From assembly GCF_018130215.1 (NCBI RefSeq), contig NZ_JAFCKQ010000012.1, positions 62,001-126,000 of the forward strand: DNA of 64,000 bases, in the 5' to 3' direction. The stretch comes from Bradyrhizobium jicamae. GTDB lineage: Bacteria > Pseudomonadota > Alphaproteobacteria > Rhizobiales > Xanthobacteraceae. Below the pieces are notes generated by a model. It saw only the letters and a program-made list of their open reading frames with translations, was not told the origin of the DNA and ran no database searches. This document shows, one piece after another, positions 1-8,799 of the stretch. The position numbers and the translations under genes were made by a program. Positions within the stretch are counted from its first letter, which is position 1, and every line of letters starts with the position of its first letter.

Positions 1-728
1 TCCCGGCGCTGATCCTGCTGCTGGCGGGCGCAGCCCTCTGCGGCTGCAGCGGCGGCGATTTCTTCCGCACCCGTGCCGACTTCCGCAACGACGACATGCA
101 TCGCTGGCTCGGCGCCGAGACGACCGGCAGCGTCGGCATGAAAGCTTCGCAATTCCAGCTCACCGAGAACGAGCGGCAGCTGCGCGATCTCGCCTATCAA
201 TTCATCGAGGCGCCGCATTCGCGCCCGGCGTGGAAGAGCGTGTTCGGCGACTACCAGCCGCTGCCGTCGCCGTGGCGGCAGAATGTGGTGTTCGACCGCA
301 CGACCTATGGGCGCAATCTGATCGACGAGCCGCACCGCTCGCAGGCCTCGCGCTACTCGCTCCTGATCGACGACGTCCGCGACGACATCACCCGCTTCGA
401 GCCGTTCTTCGCGACCGCGGTCCAGGTGCTTGACCTCGATCGCAAGCGCAATGCCGCCATGAAGGCGATCTCGGATCTGTCACCGCGCGAACGCGCTGAC
501 GCTGTTGCGCGCATGGAAGAGAATGCGCTGATCGTGCAGTGGGTCCAGCAGAGCATCGAGCGGCGGATCTCGTCCTATCGCTGGGCGCTGGAGCGGTTGG
601 TGATCCAGGCGCCCGACGGCATGGCGGCGGATGCCGACCGCCAGATCAACGAACTCGCCCGGCTTGCGGCGACCCAGCCGGTCGCAGTCGGGCCGGCCCC
701 CGTCCAGGGCGTGGTGTCGAAAGGCTAG
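1..728 (+). CDS. Lipoprotein of unknown function, 5' end missing
   Basis: The reading frame is open from base 3, so the true start lies before the window. The first visible residues form the hydrophobic end of a signal peptide with a lipobox (LCGC, then SGGD), so this is a membrane-anchored lipoprotein. The mature part is helical and charged, with no domain I recognise. Phrases such as RQLRDLAYQFIEAP and QQSIERRISSYRWALERL suggest an amphipathic helical bundle. Its last 83 bases overlap, in opposite orientation, the 3' end of the LysR gene. Function unknown; that it is a gene is well supported by the continuous frame and the signal peptide. Confidence 0.8.
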   Translation, partial: PALILLLAGAALCGCSGGDFFRTRADFRNDDMHRWLGAETTGSVGMKASQFQLTENERQLRDLAYQFIEAPHSRPAWKSVFGDYQPLPSPWRQNVVFDRTTYGRNLIDEPHRSQASRYSLLIDDVRDDITRFEPFFATAVQVLDLDRKRNAAMKAISDLSPRERADAVARMEENALIVQWVQQSIERRISSYRWALERLVIQAPDGMAADADRQINELARLAATQPVAVGPAPVQGVVSKG

Positions 729-1581
729 CACCGCTCGGCCGCGGCTTGGTGCGGCGACCGCCCCTGGTGTGCTGCCGCGGTAGCGTCGCAATGAACTCCT
801 TCAATGCATCCGATGGCGGGCGGGTCGACGGATAGGCGAGCCCGACCTGGCGCGTCACGTCGATCTCGATCGCACGTATCGCAACGTCCGGATTGCCGCG
901 CGCGACGCCTTCGGGGACGATCGCGACCCCGACGCCGGCGGCAACCAGGGCCATCGCCCAATCCTCGGATTCCGCGATCGCCACCGGTCGACGCTGCGGC
1001 GCGCCGCGCCGGAAGAAATTCTGCTGCTCGCAGTGGCAGCGGTCGATCATCGCCACGCCGGCGAAATCGGCGGTCCGCAGCGTTTCCTTCAGGGTGAGCG
1101 GATGTGACGGCGGCAGCGCCGCGACGTAGCGCTCGGTCCAGAGCGGGATGAAATGCTCGCCGGCGTCGATGATGGTCCTGGCGACGATCCTTGCGTCGGC
1201 TCTCTCGCTGGCGCCGACGAGACGCAACGCGAGATCGGCGTTGCCGGTCAGCGGCCGCAGCAGCGCTATGGTGCGCGCCTGATCGAGCGTGCGCATCAGG
1301 CCGAGCGTCAGCGCGCTCCGCGATGCGGGCTTGCGAAACAGGTTCCGCGCGGCATCGGCCTCGTCGATGATGCGGCGGGCGACGGCGTGGAATTGCTCGG
1401 CGGATTCCGTCGGAGCCATGCCCTTCTTGTGCCGGATGAACAGCGTCGTGCCGAGCTCGGCCTCAAGATTGGTGATCGCCGTCGAGATCGACGGCTGCGA
1501 GATGAAGCAGCGCCTCGCCGCCGCGGTCAGGTTGCGCTCGCGGTAGACGGCGGCGAAGTAGCGGAGCTCGCGGATATCCAT
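646..1581 (-). CDS. LysR-family transcriptional regulator
   Basis: A 311-residue LysR-type activator or repressor. The N-terminus MDIRELRYFAAVYRERNLTA and the helix-turn-helix at about residues 15-37 (AAARRCFISQPSISTAI) are textbook for the family. The effector-binding fold covers about 90-265. Family members usually end near 295-300. Here the last 40 residues are an Arg/Pro-rich low-complexity tail encoded antisense to the end of the lipoprotein gene, probably a run-on after loss of the original stop. It is divergent from the metallo-beta-lactamase gene at 1674, and a 21-base palindrome lies just upstream of its ATG. That suggests autoregulation and control of the hydrolase. The effector is unknown. 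Confidence 0.93.
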   Translation of the reverse strand: MDIRELRYFAAVYRERNLTAAARRCFISQPSISTAITNLEAELGTTLFIRHKKGMAPTESAEQFHAVARRIIDEADAARNLFRKPASRSALTLGLMRTLDQARTIALLRPLTGNADLALRLVGASERADARIVARTIIDAGEHFIPLWTERYVAALPPSHPLTLKETLRTADFAGVAMIDRCHCEQQNFFRRGAPQRRPVAIAESEDWAMALVAAGVGVAIVPEGVARGNPDVAIRAIEIDVTRQVGLAYPSTRPPSDALKEFIATLPRQHTRGGRRTKPRPSGASLSTPRPGRGPARLRPAGSPQAGRVR

Positions 1582-1587
1582 AGGCTG

Positions 1588-1608
1588 TTCCTATTGAATA
1601 GATAGGAA
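1588..1608. promoter_or_regulatory. LysR-type operator palindrome between divergent genes
   Basis: TTCCTAT (1588-1594), spacer TGAATAG, ATAGGAA (1602-1608): perfect 7-base arms forming a 21-base dyad that contains T-N11-A, the usual LysR box. It begins 7 bases upstream of the LysR ATG, so bound protein would cover the regulator's own ribosome-binding region. A further CCTATTG half-site starts at 1621, closer to the hydrolase gene. Binding is inferred from position and symmetry. Confidence 0.65.
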
Positions 1609-1673
1609 GACGATATTTTACCTATTGTATTGCGAGTGGCAAGCCATGCACCGGTTTCACCAGAGGGCTCATC

Positions 1674-2516
1674 ATGCGCATCCACCACCTCAACACCGGC
1701 ACCATGTGCCCGATCGGACAACGGCTCGTGAACGGCAGCGGCGGCATTTTCCGGCGGGCGCGGATGGTCTGTCATTGCCTGCTGGTCGAGAGCAATGACG
1801 GCCTCGTGCTCGTCGACACCGGGATCGGGCTCGACGACATCGCCGACCCGCCGCGGCTCGGACGCAGATGGGTGCGCCAGACCACGCCGAAGCTCGATCC
1901 GGCCGAGACTGCGGTCCGCCAGGTCAAGGCGCTCGGCTTCTCTCCGGACGATGTGCGCCACCTGCTGTTGACGCATCTCGACCGCGACCATGCCGGCGGT
2001 GTGCCGGATTTTCCGAAGGCGAAGGTGCACGTCCATCGCAGGGAATACGACATGGCGGTGACGCATCGGATCGCGCCGCCGGAAGGGCGCTACGTCACGG
2101 CGCAGTGGCAGCATGGACCGGACTGGGCGTTCTATGGCGAAGGCGGCGAGGACTGGTTCGGCTTCAAGGGCGTGCGCGCGCTCGATGACCGCGAGGCCGA
2201 CATCCTGATGATCCCGCTGCCGGGGCATACGCTCGGTCATTGCGGGATTGCGGTGCGCGGCAGCGACCGGTGGGTGCTGCACGCGGGCGATGCCTATTTC
2301 CATCACGCGCAGCTCGATGCCAGGCCGCGGGTCCCGTTCGTGCTCGGCCTGTTCCAGCGCCGCGTCGACATGGATCGCGCGGCGCGGATCCGGAACCAGG
2401 AGCGGCTGCGGCAGCTGAAGGCCTCGCATGGCGACGCCGTGACGATCCTGAGCAGCCACGACCCCGTCGACTACGAGACCTGCCTCTGCGCCCATCATCT
2501 CGCGCCAGCAGCCTAG
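1674..2516 (+). CDS. Metallo-beta-lactamase-fold hydrolase (AHL-lactonase-like)
   Basis: A 280-residue metallo-hydrolase. The metal motif at residues 101-106 reads HLDRDH followed by AGG, so the second histidine of the usual HxHxDH is Asp. Further metal ligands are likely in PLPGHTLGHCG and HAGDAYFHH. The layout (VDTGIGLDD early, no signal peptide) matches the N-acyl-homoserine-lactonase/AttM-like branch of cytoplasmic lactonases, but the substrate cannot be read from sequence. It is divergently transcribed from the LysR gene and probably controlled by it. An AGAGGG ribosome site precedes the ATG. The stop shares the bases CTAG with the stop of the convergent DUF1254 gene. Confidence 0.88.
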   Translation: MRIHHLNTGTMCPIGQRLVNGSGGIFRRARMVCHCLLVESNDGLVLVDTGIGLDDIADPPRLGRRWVRQTTPKLDPAETAVRQVKALGFSPDDVRHLLLTHLDRDHAGGVPDFPKAKVHVHRREYDMAVTHRIAPPEGRYVTAQWQHGPDWAFYGEGGEDWFGFKGVRALDDREADILMIPLPGHTLGHCGIAVRGSDRWVLHAGDAYFHHAQLDARPRVPFVLGLFQRRVDMDRAARIRNQERLRQLKASHGDAVTILSSHDPVDYETCLCAHHLAPAA

Positions 2517-3133
2517 CGCTTGCGGGCCGGTGGCGGCGGAGGTGCCGGCGGGGGCGGGGGCGGCGGCTCCTGCTTCGCCGCCACGGGCTCGGTCTGCACC
2601 TTGCAGCTCGAGGCGGCGAGCGAGGCCTGCGCCTGCGGCATCAGGCCGGGCTCCGCCGCCAGCGCTTTCAGCAGGATCAGCCCCGTCGTCGTCGGCGAAT
2701 CGATGATCAGCCGGTCGGCGGACGTGACCTCCTCGTCTTCCGGCAGGTCGTTGTGCTGCGCTTCCGTCATCAGATCGAGCTCGATCACCTTCTTGCCGGC
2801 GGAGCGGTCGTTGATGGCGTAATAGGCGACCTCGTTGCGGGTGTAGAACGACACCGACGTATAGGCCTGGCTGACCGGCACGGTGAGCTTGATCGGGCCG
2901 GTCGACAGATCGTAGCGGCAGATCGCCACCGCGAACGCCGGGTCCATCAGCGGCATCGGCGAATTGTTCGGGTCGGCCAGCGGCAGCTGCGTCACCTCGT
3001 TGAGCTTCGTCATCGGCGTCAGCCGCGAATAGGCGTCCTGCGAGGCGATGCGCGGCAACGCCAGCACGCTGACGAGATGCACCACGCCGCCGAGCAGCAC
3101 GCCTGCCAGGATCGTGAAGACGATGCGGATCAT
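2513..3133 (-). CDS. DUF1254-domain membrane-anchored protein
   Basis: 206 residues. An N-terminal membrane segment (residues 3-28) is followed by a DUF1254-type core recognisable from YDLSTGPIKLTVPVSQAYTS, and a proline-rich C-terminus with two runs of P. DUF1254 and DUF1214 usually sit in one polypeptide; here they are separate genes, with the DUF1214 partner immediately upstream and overlapping by 4 bases (ATGA). This is the third gene of an operon headed by the PBP1A gene, hinting at an envelope role. Biochemical function is unknown. Confidence 0.85.
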   Translation of the reverse strand: MIRIVFTILAGVLLGGVVHLVSVLALPRIASQDAYSRLTPMTKLNEVTQLPLADPNNSPMPLMDPAFAVAICRYDLSTGPIKLTVPVSQAYTSVSFYTRNEVAYYAINDRSAGKKVIELDLMTEAQHNDLPEDEEVTSADRLIIDSPTTTGLILLKALAAEPGLMPQAQASLAASSCKVQTEPVAAKQEPPPPPPPAPPPPPARKR

Positions 3134-3708
3134 GGGCAGCCCACCGTCGATACCGCGGGCATCGGCGCGTCGCGCTGGGTGCGGGTCGCGACCCCGACCG
3201 GGGTGTCGTAGAGCCGCAGCATCAGCGCGTAGCGCTCGATGCCGCCGGTCGGCAGCCAGTTGCCGGCGCGGGAGCGCGAGGCGATGTGGATCTCGAAGGT
3301 GCCATCGGAGGCGCGGATGATCTCCTGGCTGGTGAAGCCGTAACGTTGCAGCGTGTTGGCGACGAGGTGGCCCTTGCGGTCGAACAATGTCAGCGTCCAG
3401 AACCGCGCCGCCGGCGTCACGCCGCTGACGACGACGTCGCAGCGGCCGTCGAGCGGCTTGTTCTTGTCGTCGGTGGTGGTGCTGAAGGCGATGCCGTCGC
3501 CGGTCCCGATCGGCAGCTCGCCGCTGCGCGCGATCGTGGCGCGCGAATAGGGGTCGACGTCGGAGGTGCCGTTCTTCGGCCGCGCGACCCAGGCGCCGAT
3601 CTTCAATGTGCCGATATCGGTGCCGCGGGTCGCCGTCGCGTAGGTGAGGCCGAGTCCGACGGCGGTGGCGATCACGAGCGCCAGCAGGGTGGTGAGGAGC
3701 AGCCGCAC
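3130..3708 (-). CDS. DUF1214-domain membrane-anchored protein
   Basis: I place the start at a GTG one base after the PBP1A stop, because it opens directly into a membrane segment (RLLLTTLLALVIATAVGLGL). An upstream extension to 3765 would overlap the PBP1A gene with an Arg/Pro-rich string. The 192-residue product carries the DUF1214 hallmarks FWTLTLFDRKGHLV, NWLPTGG and the final YALMLRLYDTP. Translational coupling with both neighbours implies co-expression with the peptidoglycan synthase. No enzymatic role is known to me. Confidence 0.83.
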   Translation of the reverse strand: MRLLLTTLLALVIATAVGLGLTYATATRGTDIGTLKIGAWVARPKNGTSDVDPYSRATIARSGELPIGTGDGIAFSTTTDDKNKPLDGRCDVVVSGVTPAARFWTLTLFDRKGHLVANTLQRYGFTSQEIIRASDGTFEIHIASRSRAGNWLPTGGIERYALMLRLYDTPVGVATRTQRDAPMPAVSTVGCP

Positions 3709-3709
3709 G

Positions 3710-5998
3710 TCAGTTCTTGCGCGGCACGGCAGCTGTCGCGCCGTCCGGCCCGGCCGCGGCGACATAGTTCTCGGGGAAGGCCAGCGCGCTCGACGATTCC
3801 GGCTTGGCCGCCTTGGACGGGTCGTTCAGCGTGGTCTTGCCGGTCGGCTTGCCGGCGGTCCTGGCGGCGTCGTCGAGCAGCTTCTCGACCTGCACCAGGA
3901 TATCGGCGCCGCGCTTGGTCAGCACCGGGGGCGGACCGGGCTTGGTCTCCAGGATCTTCGGCGCCGCGTTGGCCGCGACGTTGGCCTGCGGCGGCAGCTT
4001 CTGGCCCATGCCGACACCCGGCAATTCCCGGACCTCGACGCCCTGATGCGCGGCGATCATGATGTCGTGCCAGGTCTGCGCCGGCAGCGAGCCGCCCGTC
4101 ATGCGGTTGGTCGGCGAATAGTCGTCGTTGCCGTACCAGACCGCGCAGGTGAAGTTGCCGGTGTAGCCGACGAACCAGGCGTCACGATACGCGTTGGTGG
4201 TGCCGGTCTTGCCCGCGGTCGGAATGCCGTCGAGCGCAGCGCGGCGCGCGGTGCCTTCGCTCACCACGTGGCTCATCATGCCCGCCATGTCGGCAGCGAT
4301 ATTCGGCGGAATGGCCTGCCGGGGCTTCGGACCGTCGCGGTCCCAGCGCCACACCAGATCGCCGGTGCCCGTGCGCACCTCGAGCACGGAATGCGGCGTC
4401 ACCGCCTTGCCGCGGTTCGGGAAGGTCGCATAGGCGACCGCGTGCTCGATCACGGTCACTTCGTCGGAGCCGATCGGCATCGACGGCGTGTCGGGCAGCG
4501 GTGCCGTGATGCCGAAGCGCCGCGCGACCTCGACGATCTTGGCGCGCCCCGCCTTCGGTCCTGCCTTGCCGCCCAGCGCGATCGACAGCTTCACCGGGAT
4601 GACGTTGATCGAGTTGGTGATCGCCTGCGTCAGCGTGATCAGGCCGGTGTAGGAGTGGCCATAGTTCTGCGGACACCAGTTGCCGATGCAGACCGGGCCG
4701 TCGACGATCTTCGAATTCGGCGTGAAGCCGTTCAGGAGCGCCGTGGTGTAGACGTAGGGCTTGAACGACGAGCCGGGCTGGCGATAGGCGTCGGTGGCGC
4801 GGTTGAACTGGCTCGCGCCGTAGTCGCGTCCGCCGACCATCGCGCGGATGCCGCCGTCGAGATCGGCCACCACGGTCGCCGCCTGCGTCGCGTGATAATC
4901 GCGTCCGAACTGGCGGAGCTGGTTCTCGATCGCATCCTCGGCGGCGTGCTGCACGTTCATGTCGATCGCGGTGCGCACCACGAACACGCGCTCGGTGTAG
5001 GATTTCGGGAAGGTATCGACCAGCTTGCGCATCTCGTCGAAGGCGTAGTCGAGATAGTAGTTCGGCGAGTTCTCGTCGCGCCGGTCGACGGCGACCGCCG
5101 GATTGCGGCGTGCGCCGAACACCTGGCCCTCTGTCATGAAGCCGGCGTCGACGAGGTTGTCGAGCACGACGTTGGCGCGGGCGCGCGCGGCAGGCAGGTT
5201 GATGTGCGGAGCGTATTTGGTCGGCGCCTTGAACAGGCCCGCGAGCATCGCGGCTTCCGCCAGGTTCACGTCGCGCACCGACTTGTTGAAGTAGAAATGT
5301 GCCGCGCCGTCGACGCCGAAGGTGCCGCCGCCCATATAGGCGCGGTCGAGATAGAGTTTCAAAATCTCGTTCTTGGTGAGGCGGGTCTCGAGCCAGATCG
5401 CGAGGAAGGCTTCCTTCACCTTGCGCTCGATGGTGCGCTCATTGTTCAGGAACAGGTTCTTGGCGAGCTGCTGGGTGATCGACGAACCGCCCTGGCGGAC
5501 GCCGCCGGCCTGCGCGTTGGTGACGAGCGCGCGGGCGAGACCCGGCACGTCGATGCCGAAATGGTCGTAGAAGCGGCGATCTTCGGTCGCAAGCGTCGCC
5601 TTGATCAGATTGTCCGGAAAATCCTCCAGCGGGATCGAGTCATTGTGCTTGATGCCGCGGCTGCCGATCGGGTTGCCGTAGCGGTCGAGGAACGTCACCG
5701 CGAGATCGGACTTCTTCAGCCAGTCCTCGTCGGCGGTCTCGCGGAAGGCGGGGATCGCGAGCGTCAGCAGCAGGATCATGCCGCCGAGCCCGATGGTCGC
5801 GGCTTCCGAAAGCGGCTCGATGAAGACCCAGCGCTTCCAGCGGCCGACATAGAAGCGGTCCATGAAGGTGGAATAGCGCTCGTAGAGCTCGCGCAGGCCC
5901 TTGCCCGACGAGAACAGCGTCGAGTCGATGCGCGCATCGAGGTCCAGGAAGAAGTTCCGGACCTTCTGCTTCCAATGCGGCGGTAGGATCTGGCGCAC
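3710..5998 (-). CDS. Penicillin-binding protein 1A-type transglycosylase/transpeptidase
   Basis: 762 residues, bifunctional class A PBP that polymerises and cross-links peptidoglycan in the periplasm. A cytoplasmic N-terminus of about 60 residues precedes one membrane helix (66-85). The GT51 domain has ATEDRRFYDHFG with the catalytic Glu at 139, then GGSSITQQLAKN (170-181) and RKVKEAFLAIWLE. The transpeptidase domain shows all three signatures: SSFK with nucleophile S410, SIN at 463-465 and KTGTT at 597. The tail after about 690 is disordered and Ala/Pro/Lys-rich. First gene of an apparent operon with the DUF1214 and DUF1254 genes. Which PBP1 paralogue it is cannot be decided here. Confidence 0.96.
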   Translation of the reverse strand: MRQILPPHWKQKVRNFFLDLDARIDSTLFSSGKGLRELYERYSTFMDRFYVGRWKRWVFIEPLSEAATIGLGGMILLLTLAIPAFRETADEDWLKKSDLAVTFLDRYGNPIGSRGIKHNDSIPLEDFPDNLIKATLATEDRRFYDHFGIDVPGLARALVTNAQAGGVRQGGSSITQQLAKNLFLNNERTIERKVKEAFLAIWLETRLTKNEILKLYLDRAYMGGGTFGVDGAAHFYFNKSVRDVNLAEAAMLAGLFKAPTKYAPHINLPAARARANVVLDNLVDAGFMTEGQVFGARRNPAVAVDRRDENSPNYYLDYAFDEMRKLVDTFPKSYTERVFVVRTAIDMNVQHAAEDAIENQLRQFGRDYHATQAATVVADLDGGIRAMVGGRDYGASQFNRATDAYRQPGSSFKPYVYTTALLNGFTPNSKIVDGPVCIGNWCPQNYGHSYTGLITLTQAITNSINVIPVKLSIALGGKAGPKAGRAKIVEVARRFGITAPLPDTPSMPIGSDEVTVIEHAVAYATFPNRGKAVTPHSVLEVRTGTGDLVWRWDRDGPKPRQAIPPNIAADMAGMMSHVVSEGTARRAALDGIPTAGKTGTTNAYRDAWFVGYTGNFTCAVWYGNDDYSPTNRMTGGSLPAQTWHDIMIAAHQGVEVRELPGVGMGQKLPPQANVAANAAPKILETKPGPPPVLTKRGADILVQVEKLLDDAARTAGKPTGKTTLNDPSKAAKPESSSALAFPENYVAAAGPDGATAAVPRKN

Positions 5999-6273
5999 CG
6001 GGGCCCTTGATCAGTTCGACAGCGCTGCAAGTGCTCCGCGAGGGCACCACGAGCGTCTTGCTTGGATGTTGCGGCAAACCCAAGGCGCTTTTGCGTCATT
6101 GGGGACTCGGAGGCTGTTCTATCCGAGCAGCGGCCATAAACCAATGGCGCGGCTGGTGAATTTAATGAAAGCCCTAACTCTGCCCACCACCTTTTGCAGC
6201 CCCGCAAAACCACCCCCTTGCGTACCCACCGGCGGCATCCCAAGAAAGGCGCATCGGCAACTCCAAGGGAATC

Positions 6274-6810
6274 ATGACCGCACCGCCCAAGCGCCCGTCG
6301 GACCAGGAGGGATTCTTCTGGAAAACCAAGACGTTGGAAGAGATGTCCAGCGCCGAATGGGAAAGCCTGTGCGACGGCTGCGCGCGCTGCTGCCTGGAAA
6401 AGCTCGAGGACGAGGACACCGGGAAGATCTATTTCACCCATATTTCCTGCAAGCTGCTCGATTCCGGCCTCTGCACCTGCAAGGACTACCCGAACCGCTC
6501 CGACCAGGTTCCGGATTGTGTCCGCCTGACACCCGAGAACGTCCGCACACTGAGCTGGCTGCCGCCGAGCTGCGGCTACCGCCTCGTGGCGGAGGGGCGG
6601 GACCTCTATTGGTGGCACCCCCTGGTCTCGGGCGACCCCAACACCGTTCATGAGGCGGGCGTCTCGGTGCGCGGCCGGGTGCAGGGCACCGAGCTCGACG
6701 TCAACGACGCCGATCTCGAGGACCACATCGTACGCTGGCCAGCCTTGCTGCCGAGGCAGGCCCGGTTGAAGAAGCGGCCGAAGATCTCGGGCAAGACGTC
6801 CAAAACCTGA
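6274..6810 (+). CDS. YcgN/UPF0260 family cysteine-cluster protein
   Basis: 178 residues with the conserved cysteine pattern of the YcgN (UPF0260) family: CDGCARCC near residues 30-37, then [18 protein letters not shown] and PDCVRL. Such clusters are predicted to bind zinc or an iron-sulfur centre; the function is unknown. It stands alone between the PBP1A gene and the drug exporter gene, with a 275-base leader that shows no other gene. Confidence 0.9.
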   Translation: MTAPPKRPSDQEGFFWKTKTLEEMSSAEWESLCDGCARCCLEKLEDEDTGKIYFTHISCKLLDSGLCTCKDYPNRSDQVPDCVRLTPENVRTLSWLPPSCGYRLVAEGRDLYWWHPLVSGDPNTVHEAGVSVRGRVQGTELDVNDADLEDHIVRWPALLPRQARLKKRPKISGKTSKT

Positions 6811-6873
6811 CGCCGGCAGGCGTTGCGCGGCGTCGCTCGCGATCACGTCATTGCGAGGACGCACCTGCGGGAT

Positions 6874-6893
6874 GCACCCATGCGCGCGGGTGC
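6874..6893. repeat. Short inverted repeat in gap before the MFS gene
   Basis: GCACCC (6874-6879) and GGGTGC (6888-6893) frame an 8-base loop, just after a CGTCATTGCGAGGA string that resembles the start of a common Bradyrhizobium extragenic palindrome. It could be a decayed copy of that repeat or a weak terminator for the YcgN gene. There is no U-tract. Confidence 0.35.
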
Positions 6894-6993
6894 CTGCCTG
6901 AGGAACGAATTGCTGCGTAAATTGCAAAGCGCAGAATGATTCCACCGCGGGCGCACCCCGCGCAGCCGCGTTACGACAACCAATACGCCCGAA

Positions 6994-8598
6994 ATGAACA
7001 AGTATGAACGGCAGAGCCGTTTTCCTGCCGCCCGACAGGCATTGCCCCAAGACATTGCCGGGGACATTGCCGAAGAGATCTCCCGACTTCCCAGCGAAGT
7101 GATCGAACTCAGCGAAGCGCCGCCGCTCGCGCCGCCGACTGCGCTTGGTCACGACGAAGTCCGTACCATCGTGATCAGCCTGATGCTGACGATGTTCCTG
7201 GCGGCGCTCGACCAGACCATCGTCGCGACCGCGCTGCCGACCATCGGTCGCCAGTTCCAGGACGTCACCAACCTCTCTTGGGTCATCACCGCGTATCTTC
7301 TGGCGTCCACCGCCGTGGCGCCGGTATTCGGTACCCTGAGCGACATCTATGGCCGCCGCGCCATGATCATCACCTCGCTGAGCCTGTTTGTGGCCGGCTC
7401 GGTGCTGTGCGCGATCGCGCCCAGCATGACCATGCTGATCCTCGCCCGCGGCCTGCAAGGGCTTGGTGGCGGCGGCATCATGCCCGTGGTCCAGACCGTG
7501 ATCTCGGACGTGGTTTCGCCGCGTGAGCGTGGACGCTACCAGGCCTATTTCTCCAGCGTCTGGATGGCCGGCGGCATTCTCGGCCCGGTGGTTGGCGGCG
7601 TGTTCGCCGAGCACCTGCACTGGTCGATGATCTTCTGGATCAACCTGCCGCTCGCAGCCGCTGCGCTGGCGCTGCTGCTGCCGAAGATGAGCAAGATTCC
7701 GGTGTTCCACCGCAAGCGCGAGGTCGACTGGCTCGGCGGCGTCCTGCTGATGGCCTCCGCCGTCGTGTTCATGCTGGTCCTGACCTGGGGTGGTACCCGT
7801 TTCCCCTGGCTGTCGCCCACCATCGCGGCGATGCTCGGCGCCTCTATCGCGCTCGCCGGCAGCTTCGTCTGGCACGCGCGGCGCGCCGACGAGCCGTTCC
7901 TGCCGCTGTCGCTGCTCGGTGGCTCGGTGGTGCCCTTCGCGATGGGCGCGGGCGGCTGCGCGCTCGGCGCCATGGTCGGGCTCACCGTGCACCTGCCTCT
8001 CTATTACGAGGTGGTCTATCACCTCACCGCCAGTGAAGCCGGCCTTGCGCTGATCCCGCTCGCCGCGATCTCGACCTGCGGCGCGGCGATCGCTGGTCGC
8101 ACCATGGCGAAAGTCAGGCACTACAAGCGCGTTGCGATCGTCGGCACCTCGGTGGCCGCGGCCGGCGCCGTCGTGATGGCGGTGACGACGCTGCCGCTCT
8201 GGGGCCTCCTGGTCGTGATGAGCGTGTTCGCGCTCGGGCTCGGCACCACCTTCCCGGTCAGCGTGGTGTCGCTGCAGAACTCGGTGGCGCGTGCCCAGGT
8301 CGGCACCGTCACCGGTGCCATGAACTTCTTCCGCGCGCTGATGGCCTCCTTCACGGTGGCCGCCTTCGCGGCGATCCTGCTGATGACGCTCGGGCCCGAC
8401 GTTTCGCTTGCAGGCGAGCATCATGCGGCGGGTGCCGGTGTGGTGAGTTCGATTCCCGTGGCCGCCATGATCACCGCCTTCCGCTACGTGTTCGGCGCCA
8501 CCGCCGTGCTGCTGACCACCGCCGCAATCTGCATGATCACGATGGAAGAGCGCCCGCTCGCCGGCCCCGCCGCGGCGCCGGTGCAGATGGCGGAGTAG
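6994..8598 (+). CDS. MFS transporter, DHA2 (EmrB/QacA) family drug exporter
   Basis: 534 residues. After a hydrophilic N-terminus of about 50 residues come roughly 14 membrane helices, the DHA2 arrangement. Family motifs visible: LDQTIVATALPTIGRQF in helix 1, SDIYGRRAMI (motif A) in the first loop and GGILGPVVGG (motif C-like) in helix 5. It probably exports a toxic or signalling molecule with proton antiport. There is no membrane-fusion partner next to it, so it may act alone. The start could be downstream of 6994. The gene is followed by a hairpin-rich repeat that could end transcription. Confidence 0.93.
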   Translation: MNKYERQSRFPAARQALPQDIAGDIAEEISRLPSEVIELSEAPPLAPPTALGHDEVRTIVISLMLTMFLAALDQTIVATALPTIGRQFQDVTNLSWVITAYLLASTAVAPVFGTLSDIYGRRAMIITSLSLFVAGSVLCAIAPSMTMLILARGLQGLGGGGIMPVVQTVISDVVSPRERGRYQAYFSSVWMAGGILGPVVGGVFAEHLHWSMIFWINLPLAAAALALLLPKMSKIPVFHRKREVDWLGGVLLMASAVVFMLVLTWGGTRFPWLSPTIAAMLGASIALAGSFVWHARRADEPFLPLSLLGGSVVPFAMGAGGCALGAMVGLTVHLPLYYEVVYHLTASEAGLALIPLAAISTCGAAIAGRTMAKVRHYKRVAIVGTSVAAAGAVVMAVTTLPLWGLLVVMSVFALGLGTTFPVSVVSLQNSVARAQVGTVTGAMNFFRALMASFTVAAFAAILLMTLGPDVSLAGEHHAAGAGVVSSIPVAAMITAFRYVFGATAVLLTTAAICMITMEERPLAGPAAAPVQMAE

Positions 8599-8631
8599 GG
8601 CGGCGGCCCACTCGAACCGCAGCACCCTTGG

Positions 8632-8736
8632 TGTCATCGCCCGGCCTTGACCGGGCGACCCAGTATTCCAGAGACAGTCGTGCTTGAGCCGATTGGCCGC
8701 GGCGTACGGGATCGCCCGCCTTCGCGGGCGATGACA
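8632..8736. repeat. 105-base palindromic extragenic element (REP/MITE-like)
   Basis: It is bounded by perfect 11-base inverted ends, TGTCATCGCCC (8632-8642) and GGGCGATGACA (8726-8736). Each end also forms its own hairpin: TCGCCCGG/CCGGGCGA (8637-8658) and ATCGCCCGC/GCGGGCGAT (8711-8732). This two-hairpin layout is what I recall as a dispersed extragenic repeat in Bradyrhizobium genomes. It lies just after the MFS stop and may serve as its terminator. The copy number elsewhere cannot be judged from this window. Confidence 0.7.
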
Positions 8737-8799
8737 GCAATGGATGAGTACGCAGCTTCGCGTTCTCGCGACATGTTTGCCCGAGCTTTGCATTTCGTT

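Noticed and set aside
3644..5986. 780-codon plus-strand frame opposite the PBP1A gene
   Set aside because: The PBP1A frame has all catalytic motifs. The opposing product is Arg/Asp/Val-rich with no domain.
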